From: Saccharomycopsis fibuligera x Saccharomycopsis cf. fibuligera
Taxonomy: Eukaryota; Ascomycota; Saccharomycetes; Ascoideales; Saccharomycopsidaceae
Assembly: GCA_001936135.1 (NCBI GenBank)
Contig: CP012822.1
Location: 930,001-994,000, forward strand
Direction: 5' to 3'
DNA length: 64,000 nt
Shown: positions 44,241 through 54,028 of the stretch, one piece after another
How positions within the stretch are numbered: the first letter of the stretch is position 1
Layout: each line of letters opens with the position of its first letter
Made by a program: the position numbers and the translations under genes
The notes under the pieces: generated by a model
Database searches by the model: none
What the model was told of the DNA's origin: nothing
What the model saw: only the letters and a program-made list of their open reading frames with translations

Positions 44241-47123
44241 TTACCAACTAAGTTTGAACTGTTTGGCAAAGGCACCATCTTTGGTTTGGTCATCCAAACC
44301 GGTAACGAAAATGGTATTGTTTTCAAAAGTAAAGTCAACTTCAGAGTCATCAAACTTGACTTCTTTTGGTTTGTTTTCAACACCCAAAATAGTAATGTTG
44401 GCTAATGGTTGCTCAACTTTATATTCACCATAGGAAGTGGACAATAGTGTATTACCAGAGGCAATAAAGTTAACAAACAAAGATTTTTCAACTTCATAAC
44501 TTTCACCATCGTCACTGTACAATTTACCTTCAGCTTTACCATTTTTATCCAAAGCAACTATAAGACCCCATGGGTTTTGTCTGGATTCGGTGGTGGTGTA
44601 AGCTGGCTCTTGAGTTGGAAGAATGTGGCCACCTCTAATGTGCAATGGAATGTGGCCCAATGGTGCTTGAAGAGTTTCGTTTTTACCGTCAGTAAAGTTT
44701 TGCTTTTCGTGAGTGTACCAGTCATAGTAAACTTCTTCATTACCGGAACCAGGGAATGTACCTTTAACAGTGTCAACACCTTGACTCAAAACAGGAGTAA
44801 CTACCAAAGCATCGCCAACAAAGAATTGAGTATCAACGGTAGAAACATACTTGTTTTCTGGAAATTGCCATGCAAAAGCTCTCAAGATTGGAATACCAGT
44901 AGTGTGAGCTTCGTGCAACAAAGTGTAATAATATGGCAACAACAAGTATCTAATTTGCATAGAAGTCTTAGTAGCTTCAGCAACAGATTCCCAAACATAT
45001 GGTTCTTGTGGTCTAGCTCCCAAAACATTGTGGTTTCTGTAGAATGGGAAGAAGGAGCCCAATTGCATCCATCTCGAACACAATTCATAATCAGAATTAC
45101 CATTGAAACCGCAAACATCAACACCAAAGAATGGAATACCAGACAAACCAAAAGAAAAGGCTTGTGCAATACTAAAGTATGCAGATCTAAACTGGGAGTA
45201 GTTATCACCACCCCAGTGTCCAGTTTGTCTACCAGAACCAGCAAAAGAGGAACGAGAAATGATAAATGGTCTTTTATTTGGTTGAATTTCAAGCAAGGCC
45301 TCAAAGGTGGCATTCGTTTCCAAATAGCCATAAAGGCTGTGAACATCATATTCCAAAGTTCCATCTTGGTGAGTAGCATTTGGACTGACAGCATGAGTGG
45401 CGAGATCATGGTCACCTTGGTCATTGTTGATGGCATATGGTGGGTAGTTAATGTTACCTTTACCTGGAGCAAGAGTGTTCAATGAGTCAATAGATACAGA
45501 TGTGGATGAAGTAGATGAACTTTCTTCAGAAGTTGGGGATGCAGCAGCTAAAGAAGAGGTAAATGAAGCGTATTCAGTACCGTTGGTATTGTTAAACCCT
45601 TCTGGGAATTCAGTGGCTTCACCACCAACAGCAAACGGTGGATGGACTGGGTTGTCAGTAATTTTACCAGAGCCACAAGATCCAACACAAAAACTACTGA
45701 CTTCATTCATATCCAACCAAATACCGTCAAATTTAATTTGTTGGTACCAGTCCTTAAAAACCTTGGTCCAATATTTTTGGATATTTTTAGACAAAAAGTC
45801 TGGGAAAACAGTATAACCTGGCCAAACAGCTCCAATGTAAAGAGAGCCATCTGGGTTCTTGAGGAAGACATCGGTTTCATTACCATAGTGGAACACGTCG
45901 TAGTCATTGTCTGTAGCATTTTCAGGATTAGGAACATAAATGGCAGCATCAATGATTGGAACATAGTGTTGGTTGTTTTTATGCAACTTGTCCAAGAATT
46001 GTTGGTACTTTTCCAATGGATATCTGTGTGGGTCATTGGTAAAATCCTTGTATGAGTCCATGTAATCAATATCAGACCAGATGGTTTCCAATGGGATATC
46101 GAATTTCTTAAAATTTTCAACAACTTCATCTAATTCATCAATAGTATCGTAACCCCATCTACATTGATGGTAACCCAATGCCCAGTATGGCTGAAAAGTT
46201 GGTAAGCCAACTTCTTTAACGTATTGCTGAATCACATCTTTTGGTTTAGGTCCGCTAAAGAAATACAAGTCAACAACACCGCTAAGGGCTCTCCAAGTCA
46301 AAGATTCATTACCAACAGCGACTTCTTGAATTGCGGAAGTTCTCCAGTAAACACCATGGGTGGCATTTGTGTCAAATCTTTGGTCAATGTAGAATGGATG
46401 GACGCCATAAATGTTTCCATCTATTGGATTGGCAATATCGTTAGCGTACAAGGTTTTTACAATTCCAGGTTCATTTCTAAATCCATGGATAGATTCTCCC
46501 AAACCAGTGACAAAGTGGTCTTTTGGCAAGGAAGTATTGAATTGAATAAATTGGTTAGAGAAAACCAATGGGTTACCAATTGTCGAAAAGATGCTTTCAC
46601 CAGTTGACTTTCTAAGAATTTCAAAACCAAAGTTCTTTGAAGTGTATTCGAACACCAAATTGGAATTGCCGCCGAAGTGGAAACTTTTTGTCTCGTCACC
46701 GTCATCTGCGCTCGGCTTAGCAACCAAGCTTTCTGGCAAAATAAAAACGTTGTTGGTATCAACTGGTTCAATATGCACATTAAGTCTGTCGTCAGATTGG
46801 TATTCAACCGATAAGTTCAAGTAGTCAAAGTCGTAACCATAAATATTTGTGGCTTCATTGAGTTTCAAGATGCCCGTCAAACCTTTAGCAGTAGTAGTAA
46901 CATTGACCAAATTATAACCTTTAGCCACTTCATTGGCATCAATAGCTGTTTTATTAACAATGTTTGGAACCTGGGCCACACCCAATGTGAGTTCGTTATC
47001 CACCGTTATTTGTGCTGAAGCAGAAGAGGATGTTGAGGAGGCTTCTTCGCCACTACTAACTGGAGCAGCATCAGCAAATAGTGCAAAAGCCAAAGTGTAG
47101 ACAGAAAGCTTTTGCCAAATCAT
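44241..47123 (-). CDS. GAM1: Secreted GH31 alpha-glucosidase (glucoamylase GAM1/GCA1 type)
   Basis: 960 residues with a cleavable signal peptide (MIWQKLSVYTLAFALFADAAP). Hydrolyses alpha-1,4-linked glucose from the ends of maltose, oligosaccharides and starch outside the cell. The nucleophile is Asp471 in GIWLDMNEVSSFC and the acid/base is Asp640 in GHWGGDNYSQFRSAY. The trefoil-like N-terminal part is reduced. A Ser/Thr-rich linker with many potential glycosylation sites (about residues 525-555) lies between the two catalytic halves, as in Schwanniomyces GAM1 and Candida albicans Gca1. Many NxT/NxS sites are present. A TATAAATA box lies 106 bp upstream and a WWWWWSYGGGG (Mig1-type) match about 670 bp upstream, which would fit glucose repression. 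Confidence 0.95.
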   Translation of the reverse strand: MIWQKLSVYTLAFALFADAAPVSSGEEASSTSSSASAQITVDNELTLGVAQVPNIVNKTAIDANEVAKGYNLVNVTTTAKGLTGILKLNEATNIYGYDFDYLNLSVEYQSDDRLNVHIEPVDTNNVFILPESLVAKPSADDGDETKSFHFGGNSNLVFEYTSKNFGFEILRKSTGESIFSTIGNPLVFSNQFIQFNTSLPKDHFVTGLGESIHGFRNEPGIVKTLYANDIANPIDGNIYGVHPFYIDQRFDTNATHGVYWRTSAIQEVAVGNESLTWRALSGVVDLYFFSGPKPKDVIQQYVKEVGLPTFQPYWALGYHQCRWGYDTIDELDEVVENFKKFDIPLETIWSDIDYMDSYKDFTNDPHRYPLEKYQQFLDKLHKNNQHYVPIIDAAIYVPNPENATDNDYDVFHYGNETDVFLKNPDGSLYIGAVWPGYTVFPDFLSKNIQKYWTKVFKDWYQQIKFDGIWLDMNEVSSFCVGSCGSGKITDNPVHPPFAVGGEATEFPEGFNNTNGTEYASFTSSLAAASPTSEESSSTSSTSVSIDSLNTLAPGKGNINYPPYAINNDQGDHDLATHAVSPNATHQDGTLEYDVHSLYGYLETNATFEALLEIQPNKRPFIISRSSFAGSGRQTGHWGGDNYSQFRSAYFSIAQAFSFGLSGIPFFGVDVCGFNGNSDYELCSRWMQLGSFFPFYRNHNVLGARPQEPYVWESVAEATKTSMQIRYLLLPYYYTLLHEAHTTGIPILRAFAWQFPENKYVSTVDTQFFVGDALVVTPVLSQGVDTVKGTFPGSGNEEVYYDWYTHEKQNFTDGKNETLQAPLGHIPLHIRGGHILPTQEPAYTTTESRQNPWGLIVALDKNGKAEGKLYSDDGESYEVEKSLFVNFIASGNTLLSTSYGEYKVEQPLANITILGVENKPKEVKFDDSEVDFTFENNTIFVTGLDDQTKDGAFAKQFKLSW

Positions 47124-47228
47124 ATTGGGTTAGGGAATTATTTTCAGGAAACACCAAGCAAAAAATTGTCAGTTTGTTTTGCCGTGTTTTTGAATTTTTA
47201 TCAATGGTGAAAGGAAGAGGACGCTCTA

Positions 47229-47236
47229 TATTTATA
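47229..47236 (-). promoter_or_regulatory. TATA box of the alpha-glucosidase gene
   Basis: TATAAATA on the minus strand, 106 bp before the start codon. Good consensus and spacing for an inducible yeast promoter. Confidence 0.65.
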
Positions 47237-47792
47237 ATGAACTTGATAAAACTGGTGACGTTCTATTTTATTTTTGACTCGAAAAAGTGCCCGGCGTACA
47301 TTCTGGGAGGTCATTCGTGGATCAGTTGCACTAAATTCAATGAAGCACAAAAGTTTAGTGCGATTTGTGAAAGGTGGGGGTGGACTTGATTCTGTGTTGC
47401 CTTTGGCAGCATAGATGCTTGTACGCGATAGTAGGCCTGCCCCTAGTGGCTGCACTGCTGCACCTAAAGGTGGTGTATGATGGAGTAATTCTTTCAGATT
47501 GAGTTCAACAGCAATTGTCTCCACAAATCAAACAGCAGCACCCGCACTGAACACTATACTGTATATACAGTACATGCTAAAATGCCAATAGCAGAGGCAA
47601 ATGGCAAAAAGCAATAACAAAGGAATAAATGCACTTATGCACCACATTGTCAGTGGAAAAACTTGGCCCTGATCATAATAAGGAATGCCTCAGTTGCAGG
47701 TATACTTTTACTACAATTTCTGGGGAAAAACCTTTCAAAAGAGCCAATCACAACACAGACATGTTTGCAACCTTTCACGGTTTAACGTTTGG

Positions 47793-47803
47793 ATAATCCG
47801 GGG
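47793..47803. promoter_or_regulatory. Mig1-type repressor site
   Basis: ATAATCCGGGG fits the Mig1 consensus WWWWWSYGGGG exactly, in the region upstream of the alpha-glucosidase gene. A single site of this length can occur by chance. Confidence 0.4.
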
Positions 47804-49951
47804 ACGCCACAGATTGGTGCAGGATGCATTAGTGTAGAAATGTGTGCATATACGCATAATATGCATAACCTGCAGTGTGGTCAATGCATGCAATGCATGT
47901 AATGCATGCAATTTCTCCCTTGGGGTTGTTCCAATTATTCCTCAACTCTGCTTTTAGTCAATTTAAGGCAGTACTTTCACAGAACCGCAAATCCTTGAGA
48001 AATTCTTCAGGGTTCTATTTTAACAAATTTCATTTTGCTTTGTTTTTGGATTGAGTGATGTTGTAATGTATTTGTTTGTTGTGCTGAACATTGATTTTAG
48101 AAAGCAGAAATCAATGTTTTTTTTCTTGGTGGAGGTCTGTAAAGCTAAGTACAGAAGATTTGGCGGTATCGTGTTTTAGCTGAAGACTGCTGGCGTTGTT
48201 TGGGGTAGAGAATACTGACACACCACAGTGCTTAATTGTTTTACGGAAGGATCCTTTGTTCTTGCGGTCCGGATGTACATCAACACTGTAATAAAAGAAC
48301 TATGTATTTCATAAAATATGTAGCTAATTATATTTCGGAAATTTGATGCGCATCATCATGTAATCTGCTAAAATGGTTACAGTGCAATTTCAACAGGCTT
48401 TTGTTTATTTGAAGCTCTAAGAGCATTTTTGTTTTATCAAAGTCTAGCCTACCCCCACCACCTCAATACTCGGTTTCGGCTTTACCACGAACCCGATTTC
48501 CCCATATGCTTTCGAAGCCAGTTAAATTTTCACTTAGCGTCGTTAGTAATCAATGTCACCAAAAAAAAGCTGTGTGCCCCACTGTTAAACGGCTCAAACA
48601 AGTAATTTTAGAATTACGGACATGTATCCTGACTGGAGCTTCACAAAACGTTTTTAGATGATGATTATGACGACTATAGTGATGATGATGATGATGATGA
48701 TGATGTTGTTGTTGTTGTTGTTGTTGTTGTCGTTGTATGTAGCAATAATAGATTTACAATTGGACTGCAGCAGGGTTAATTTACCGACACCTACACATAA
48801 TAGGCTAACTAGCGCGGGTTTTTCCGTAGCTGCAAACAACAAATTGTGACCAATCAACCAACCACAGCGAAGTTTACTCCTGAATAGGTTATAGCTAGTC
48901 ATAAAATTGCAAAGGATGATATTCCGATTTAATTGCGCGAGTTTCGTACGCTCTCTGGCCCATTATGTCAGTATTGATCCGCAGCAAAAGTTTCATCAAA
49001 TCATACTTGATTTATTGTGTCTTTTTGCTTGCAAGTTTCTTAAACTTGGATCAGAGTTCCAGGCATTCTAATTTCCCAGGTGAATCTCCAATAACCATCT
49101 AGTGCTCATGATCAAGAAGGAAGAGAACGTGGAGAAGGATTTTGCTGCTAAGAGTTTTTTCTGGTAAAGTCTCGTCAGGTAACTACAAACTAGGACTACT
49201 GCCACTGCTCAGTTTAGTGAATAATTTACCAATACCTGTCTCACTCTGTCCGCTATCGCAGTCTACTGCAAGCTCTCCACATTCTTTATGCCGGGGAACG
49301 TCGCTGACAGTAGAAGCCCGCAGCACAGTAGATCCGAAAAAATTCACAAAAACAAAAACAAAAGAATCAATTAGTTCACCAAAGTGCGGCTAACCGGCGA
49401 AACACAAAGCTAGAAAGGAGAAAATATGTTCATCATTGCTTATTCTTGCCCTTTCGCCCCAATTCTACATGATGTCATCTTTTTTGTTGATTTGCTTGAT
49501 CACGGTGATGGTATTGGAGAGGTTCCTCGAATACTATATCATAGCAATTGAATTATTACTTCATAAAAACTGAAGATGGTGTTTATCCATGAAGAGAAGA
49601 GAAAAACATCACGAATACTGAATTATAAACTTCTAGACACACAACTACATTAGGGTTGTCAGGATAAAAAGAAACCCCGGTGAAGGCATTTGACAAGAGA
49701 ACAATAGTTATCGGCAGAAATTAGCCAAAACGAGATCTCTGGATAGCCGACGACGGACCGGATTATTTTTTGCGATATTCAGAGATTTTCTCCGCTTTGT
49801 TATTTGATTGCCTCTATTCTCTGTCGTGCACTATTACGTATGCGGTTTATTGACATGAGATTAAGGACCGAGCATATATGAGTGGCCTGTATTATTGGAC
49901 ACACCACCGACAAACTAACTTTGAAGTGTAAATGGTATTTAGAAAGTAAGC

Positions 49952-52516
49952 TCAAAGTCCCAACCAGGCGACAGGACTGTCGACAACTACTGCATCTTCG
50001 AGCAAAATATTATCTGAGCTGTTTCCAACTTGGATGGTATACTTGCCTTTTTCAACAGACCACTTTGTCTTGTTATTATCCCAGTGCGACAATGCTTCTT
50101 TCAAATCAAACAGCAATTGTACTTTTTTAGTTTCTCCGGCCTTGACGAAAACTTTTGCAAAATCCCTCAACTCTTTAATTGCCTTTCTCGTTCCCAAGTC
50201 GGTAGAGTTTTTAATGTATATTTGCACCACTTCACTGCCATCGCGGCCGCCAACATTCTTCACATTGACCAGCACCTCAGCTATCCAGAGTTGCAAATCT
50301 GTCTTTACAGTCAACTTGCTAAACTCAAATTCCGTGTATGATAAGCCAAACCCAAATGGGAAAAGCACCTTTCTATTGAGCTTTTCGTAGTACTTGTAAC
50401 CAACAAAAATATCTTCACCGTACACTACATCTCCAAAATCGGAAATAAAGTTCAAGTACGCCGGATTATCTTTAAACTTTCTAGGGAATGTCAAAGATAA
50501 TTTTCCACTAGGGTTAGCAACGCCAAATAGCACATCAGCCAAAGCATTTCCTTGTTCTATGCCATTGAACCAAGATTGAACGATACCCTGGACTTCTTCT
50601 GCCCAGGGAAATTCTAATGGCGTACCACTTTGGTTGACAACAATCGTGTTTGCGTTAGCTTTAGCCACAGCACTAACCAATTCGTTGATCCTTCCTGGGT
50701 ATTGCAAATCAGGACGATCGTCACCTTCGCTTTCCCATTCATGGCTAAGCCCGACCACAACAACTGCTTTATCAACCATGCTAGCTACTTCAACAGCATA
50801 TTCAATTTCCTTTTTCTCGTTGATTCGTTTTGCTCCGCCAAAGATTAGGGCGCCATAACCTCTTCTTCCAACTTTCTCTGGCCCTTTGTTCAACAGTGAT
50901 GTTATCAAACTACCAAATTCAATTCGAAATTTGTATTCTTTTCCTTTCTGAAGGTGCTTGTGACCCCTGACTTCAATAGTTCCCAAACCATAGAATGCGT
51001 CACCTTGATTTTGCTGAGTTTTGTTATCAACAACTAACTCGTCGTCTATAAAGATCTGCCCGGTACCGTTGACAATCAAGCCAAAGTCATAAACAGCGCC
51101 CTCTTCAGGAACAAAAACGCCATCAAGAACAACATAAAATTCATCTTGGGTGGCGTATTGGAAATCAGCGAAGTTCACAATCGTCTCAGTGAGATTATCT
51201 TGATAGAAATAATTGTCATTCAATTGCTTTGCGTCTCGAAGTTGGTTGTAAAACTTGAGAGTGTATCCGTTTTCACCAGTTTCTGGATTGTACAAGTTGC
51301 GCAAAATCGATGGTAAGTATTTGTGCGAGTATGCTCCAAGAGCATACAATGGCTCCTTTTTAGCACGTTCAAGAATACTATCGTATGCAGTGGTAGTGTA
51401 GTATGGGTTGACCCACGCAGAACCACCGCCACAAAGAGAAGCAGCTTTAGCATTTGGTCCGATCACCGCAATAGAGTCCGAGTCTTTTAAAGGTAGCACA
51501 TTGCCTTTATTCTTGAGCAAAACGATACCTTCAGCTGCTAATTTTCTTAGGAAAGCCCTGGTTTCTGGGGTATTGTTGTCAGTGTCTTCGGTGTAATTTT
51601 CGGGTATTTTGGCTCGTTGTGCTCTAGTAATAAGTTTAAGCACATTTTTTACCCGTTGGTCAAGATCAACCTCTTTAACTTCTTTAGTAACGACCGCATC
51701 GTTAACTGCACTAGCAGTTCTGATCTTCGGCAAACCCGGCATTTCAATATCAAGACCATTAGCAATACTTTCGACTAAGTTGTAAGTGCCAAACCAATCA
51801 CTCATAACGGTACCGTCATAACCCCATTCTTTTCTCAAAATGTCTTCCAACAAATGTTTACTTTGAGACACATGTGTACCATTGACTCTATTATACGAAG
51901 TCATTAATGCGTTTGGATTAGAATATTTGAGGGCAAGCTGAAACGGTTTCAAGTAAACCTCACGCAATGCTCTTTCAGTGACAATTGCATTGATTGTTCT
52001 TCTTTCATTTTCAAGATCATTACATACATAATGTTTTATTGTGGCGATGATATTGTTTGATTGGATCCCATTGATGATCTCAGCAGCAGCTAAACCAGAA
52101 ACAGTTGGATCCTCACTGAAACTTTCAAATCCACGACCACCATTTGGCCCTCTTTGAATATTCACAGTAGGGCCCAATATAACACTTGCACCCTTATGCT
52201 TTGCTTCCTCAGCCATCATTTTTCCTGCTTCAAAAAGTAGATTCTTGTTAAAAGTGGAGCCAAGCGAAGTACCATTGGGGAAACCTGCAGTAGGAGTTCT
52301 CTTGTAGAAATGAATACCTCTTGTACCGTTAGGGCCATCGTTCATTCTGATTTTGGGAATATGGAGATTACGAAGCTGGTCTTTGATCAGAACAGTGTGC
52401 ATCCAGTCTGATCCACTAATCAACTTGGCCTTCTCATCCATTGTGAGCCGCTGGAGCGTATGCTCGATGTTGTCGTAGTCGACTTTAGTAAGCTCCAATG
52501 TTTGAATTGCCGTCAT
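49952..52516 (-). CDS. GH3 beta-glucosidase with PA14 domain
   Basis: 854 residues, no signal peptide, so probably cytosolic. It should release glucose from cellobiose, gentiobiose or aryl-glucosides. The GH3 N-domain has the substrate motif KHYVCNDLENER and the nucleophile Asp240 in GTVMSDWFGTY. The C-domain begins near GIVLLKNKGNVLPL. A PA14 module is inserted in it (about residues 395-550, with FDDELVVDN-like FIDDELVVDN). A fibronectin-III-like end (VNVKNVGGRDGSEVVQIYI) closes it. The same architecture occurs in the Kluyveromyces marxianus beta-glucosidase of 845 residues. The upstream region is full of CGG palindromes and a broken permease gene follows at 53471, suggesting a former beta-glucoside utilization pair. 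Confidence 0.95.
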   Translation of the reverse strand: MTAIQTLELTKVDYDNIEHTLQRLTMDEKAKLISGSDWMHTVLIKDQLRNLHIPKIRMNDGPNGTRGIHFYKRTPTAGFPNGTSLGSTFNKNLLFEAGKMMAEEAKHKGASVILGPTVNIQRGPNGGRGFESFSEDPTVSGLAAAEIINGIQSNNIIATIKHYVCNDLENERRTINAIVTERALREVYLKPFQLALKYSNPNALMTSYNRVNGTHVSQSKHLLEDILRKEWGYDGTVMSDWFGTYNLVESIANGLDIEMPGLPKIRTASAVNDAVVTKEVKEVDLDQRVKNVLKLITRAQRAKIPENYTEDTDNNTPETRAFLRKLAAEGIVLLKNKGNVLPLKDSDSIAVIGPNAKAASLCGGGSAWVNPYYTTTAYDSILERAKKEPLYALGAYSHKYLPSILRNLYNPETGENGYTLKFYNQLRDAKQLNDNYFYQDNLTETIVNFADFQYATQDEFYVVLDGVFVPEEGAVYDFGLIVNGTGQIFIDDELVVDNKTQQNQGDAFYGLGTIEVRGHKHLQKGKEYKFRIEFGSLITSLLNKGPEKVGRRGYGALIFGGAKRINEKKEIEYAVEVASMVDKAVVVVGLSHEWESEGDDRPDLQYPGRINELVSAVAKANANTIVVNQSGTPLEFPWAEEVQGIVQSWFNGIEQGNALADVLFGVANPSGKLSLTFPRKFKDNPAYLNFISDFGDVVYGEDIFVGYKYYEKLNRKVLFPFGFGLSYTEFEFSKLTVKTDLQLWIAEVLVNVKNVGGRDGSEVVQIYIKNSTDLGTRKAIKELRDFAKVFVKAGETKKVQLLFDLKEALSHWDNNKTKWSVEKGKYTIQVGNSSDNILLEDAVVVDSPVAWLGL

Positions 52517-53470
52517 ACTTGATTCTTTCTGGTGAAAACTAAGTTCGGTTATGATTATGTTAAGCGTGAATAAGATAAAAACAGTACTTAAGGGAGAGCT
52601 TTGATATATATTGGTTTACCAGTGTTTATTAACATAGGTAAGGTGCTCATATCACGTGGGATGTGCAGTTTATACACAATAAATTTACTTGATCTCTTGC
52701 CTTGCCATTTGTGAAAATAGATAGCTCGAGTCCTATATGCAGGCTAATTAGATAGAGATACTGTGTAAGGCTAAGGCGGTATAAAAAGTTCTGATTGGTT
52801 TTCTGGTTGAAGCATTTAAAGGAGACATTGTACCATTTTTCGGCCATGCAGGAACCCGAGAGCCACGGTGAGCTAAGTGGAATAACTCCGAAAGCATTTT
52901 CGGTTCACCGAAACATTTTGTAAAAGGTAGCCTACCTTTGAGGCGTATAACAATACCAAAATGCTTCGGTAGCCTGGAAGTTTGTTGCAATGATAATTAA
53001 TTAAAAAAAATTTTTTTTAGAGCGTTTCTTGTTGCACGGTATCAATTTAGCAGAGGATCATCATCAAGAGTTCATTTTCGATCGGTCCAAATTCTCGGAA
53101 AAACTTCATTTTGGTGATAACGATTAACCGTTTTCAGCCCTTTAAAAATAGCCATTTATCAGGGCCTACACTATATTTAATGAACAAAAAAGTAACTAGC
53201 AGCTAACTTTAGCATCCGATTCAAAGCCACAGTAACTAGTTTGAGGGACCTTTCAATTGCAAACTGTGGTTCACTGCTAAAATCTCCGACGCACCAATGA
53301 ACAATCTGCACAAACCTAAAAGAATGTTAATCCATCAGTTATTTTATATTCAACCAAACAACTTAAAGAAGTTGGATAATAACATTACCAAAGCTTAGCT
53401 TTTTCTGATGAAATTCTACTGGGAGTAGTACGAAAAAGAAAAGAAAACTTGATTGGTTATACTAGTCAAT
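52517..53470. promoter_or_regulatory. Beta-glucosidase promoter with dense palindromes
   Basis: 954 bp. A TATATA run (52604-52611) lies about 90 bp before the start. CACGTG at 52653-52658. Then a cluster: CCGAAAGCATTTTCGG (52888-52903), TTCGGTTCACCGAA (52899-52912), the 8-bp-arm palindrome AAAGGTAGCCTACCTTT (52923-52939) and ACCAAAATGCTTCGGT (52955-52970), an inverted near-copy of the first. CGG/CCG pairs are typical of Zn2Cys6 activator sites. Confidence 0.55.
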
Positions 53471-53758
53471 ATGACTGTTAATAGCAAATTCACCAGATTT
53501 TACCGAGGCACCCTTTTCCAAGCCTTAGTGGTGGGGATGATTTCATTCACCCAACCGGGTATCTGGAGTGATATCTAGGGTCTCGGTGCCGGTGGTCTTC
53601 AAACTGTCACTACTGCCAACATCGCCAATGCTATCAGCTATGGTACTGCAGTGCTTCTTTGTCCATTGTTTGCGTTTCTCATCAATAAATGGAGTCTTAA
53701 AGGGGTAGTTATCATCAGTACATTGGGAATGGTATTTTGGAGTGTGTCTACAGACTAA
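53471..53758 (+). pseudogene. Broken 5' part of a UNC93-like (MFS) permease gene
   Basis: From ATG 53471 the frame reads SFTQPGIWSDI, then an in-frame TAG at 53576, and goes on in the same frame GLGAGGLQTVTTANIANAIS and PLFAFLINKWSLKGVVIIST to a TAA at 53756. The FTQPGIW-x-GLGAGG motif and the following small-residue helices are characteristic of the first membrane segments of fungal UNC93-like transporters, which are normally over 400 residues. Only about 95 codons remain, and I find no continuation downstream. Both the internal stop and the missing C-terminal three-quarters make it a pseudogene. Such permeases often sit by catabolic genes; here the neighbour is a beta-glucosidase, so a lost transporter is plausible. 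Substrate unknown. Confidence 0.8.
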
Positions 53759-53930
53759 GCATATATATGAGAAGTAACGGGAGAATAAAATGAGATAATG
53801 TATATAAAAGAAAACAAGATGGTGCAACATTAAATAGTAAGAATTGAAACATAATAATGACATTTAACACGAAATAAATCACATACTAAGTAATAAAAAA
53901 AAGCCCCAATGCCAGATCAACCAGTCAAAA

Positions 53931-53931
<1 letters not shown>

Positions 53932-53963
<32 letters not shown>
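53932..53963. repeat. Poly(A) tract of 32 nt
   Basis: 32 uninterrupted A residues, 66 bp beyond the KIN3 stop codon (KIN3 is on the minus strand, so this is a T tract in its 3' flank). Confidence 0.95.
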
Positions 53964-53966
<3 letters not shown>

Positions 53967-54028
53967 ACAACCATAAAATGAAATAAAATGTAAAGACAGT
54001 AGATAATAACAAATAAAATAATATCAAT

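Larger units (their letters stand above)
47124..49951. other. 2.8-kb intergenic region upstream of the alpha-glucosidase
   Basis: Lies between the alpha-glucosidase start and the beta-glucosidase stop, both minus. Contains the TATA box and Mig1-type site, a 9-nt tandem AATGCATGC repeat in three copies (47883-47909), a GAT/GTT microsatellite (about 48678-48732), and short frames with no recognisable product. A minus-strand TACTAAC at 48542-48548 is followed by a 22-codon open stretch, but no donor or upstream exon could be found. Confidence 0.55.

Noticed and set aside
48440-48548. Possible last exon on the minus strand after a TACTAAC (22 codons)
   Set aside because: No donor or upstream coding exon was found, and the peptide matches nothing I recognise.
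49142-49393. 83-codon plus-strand frame upstream of the beta-glucosidase 3' end
   Set aside because: No recognisable motif, and Ser/Leu/Thr composition typical of chance frames.
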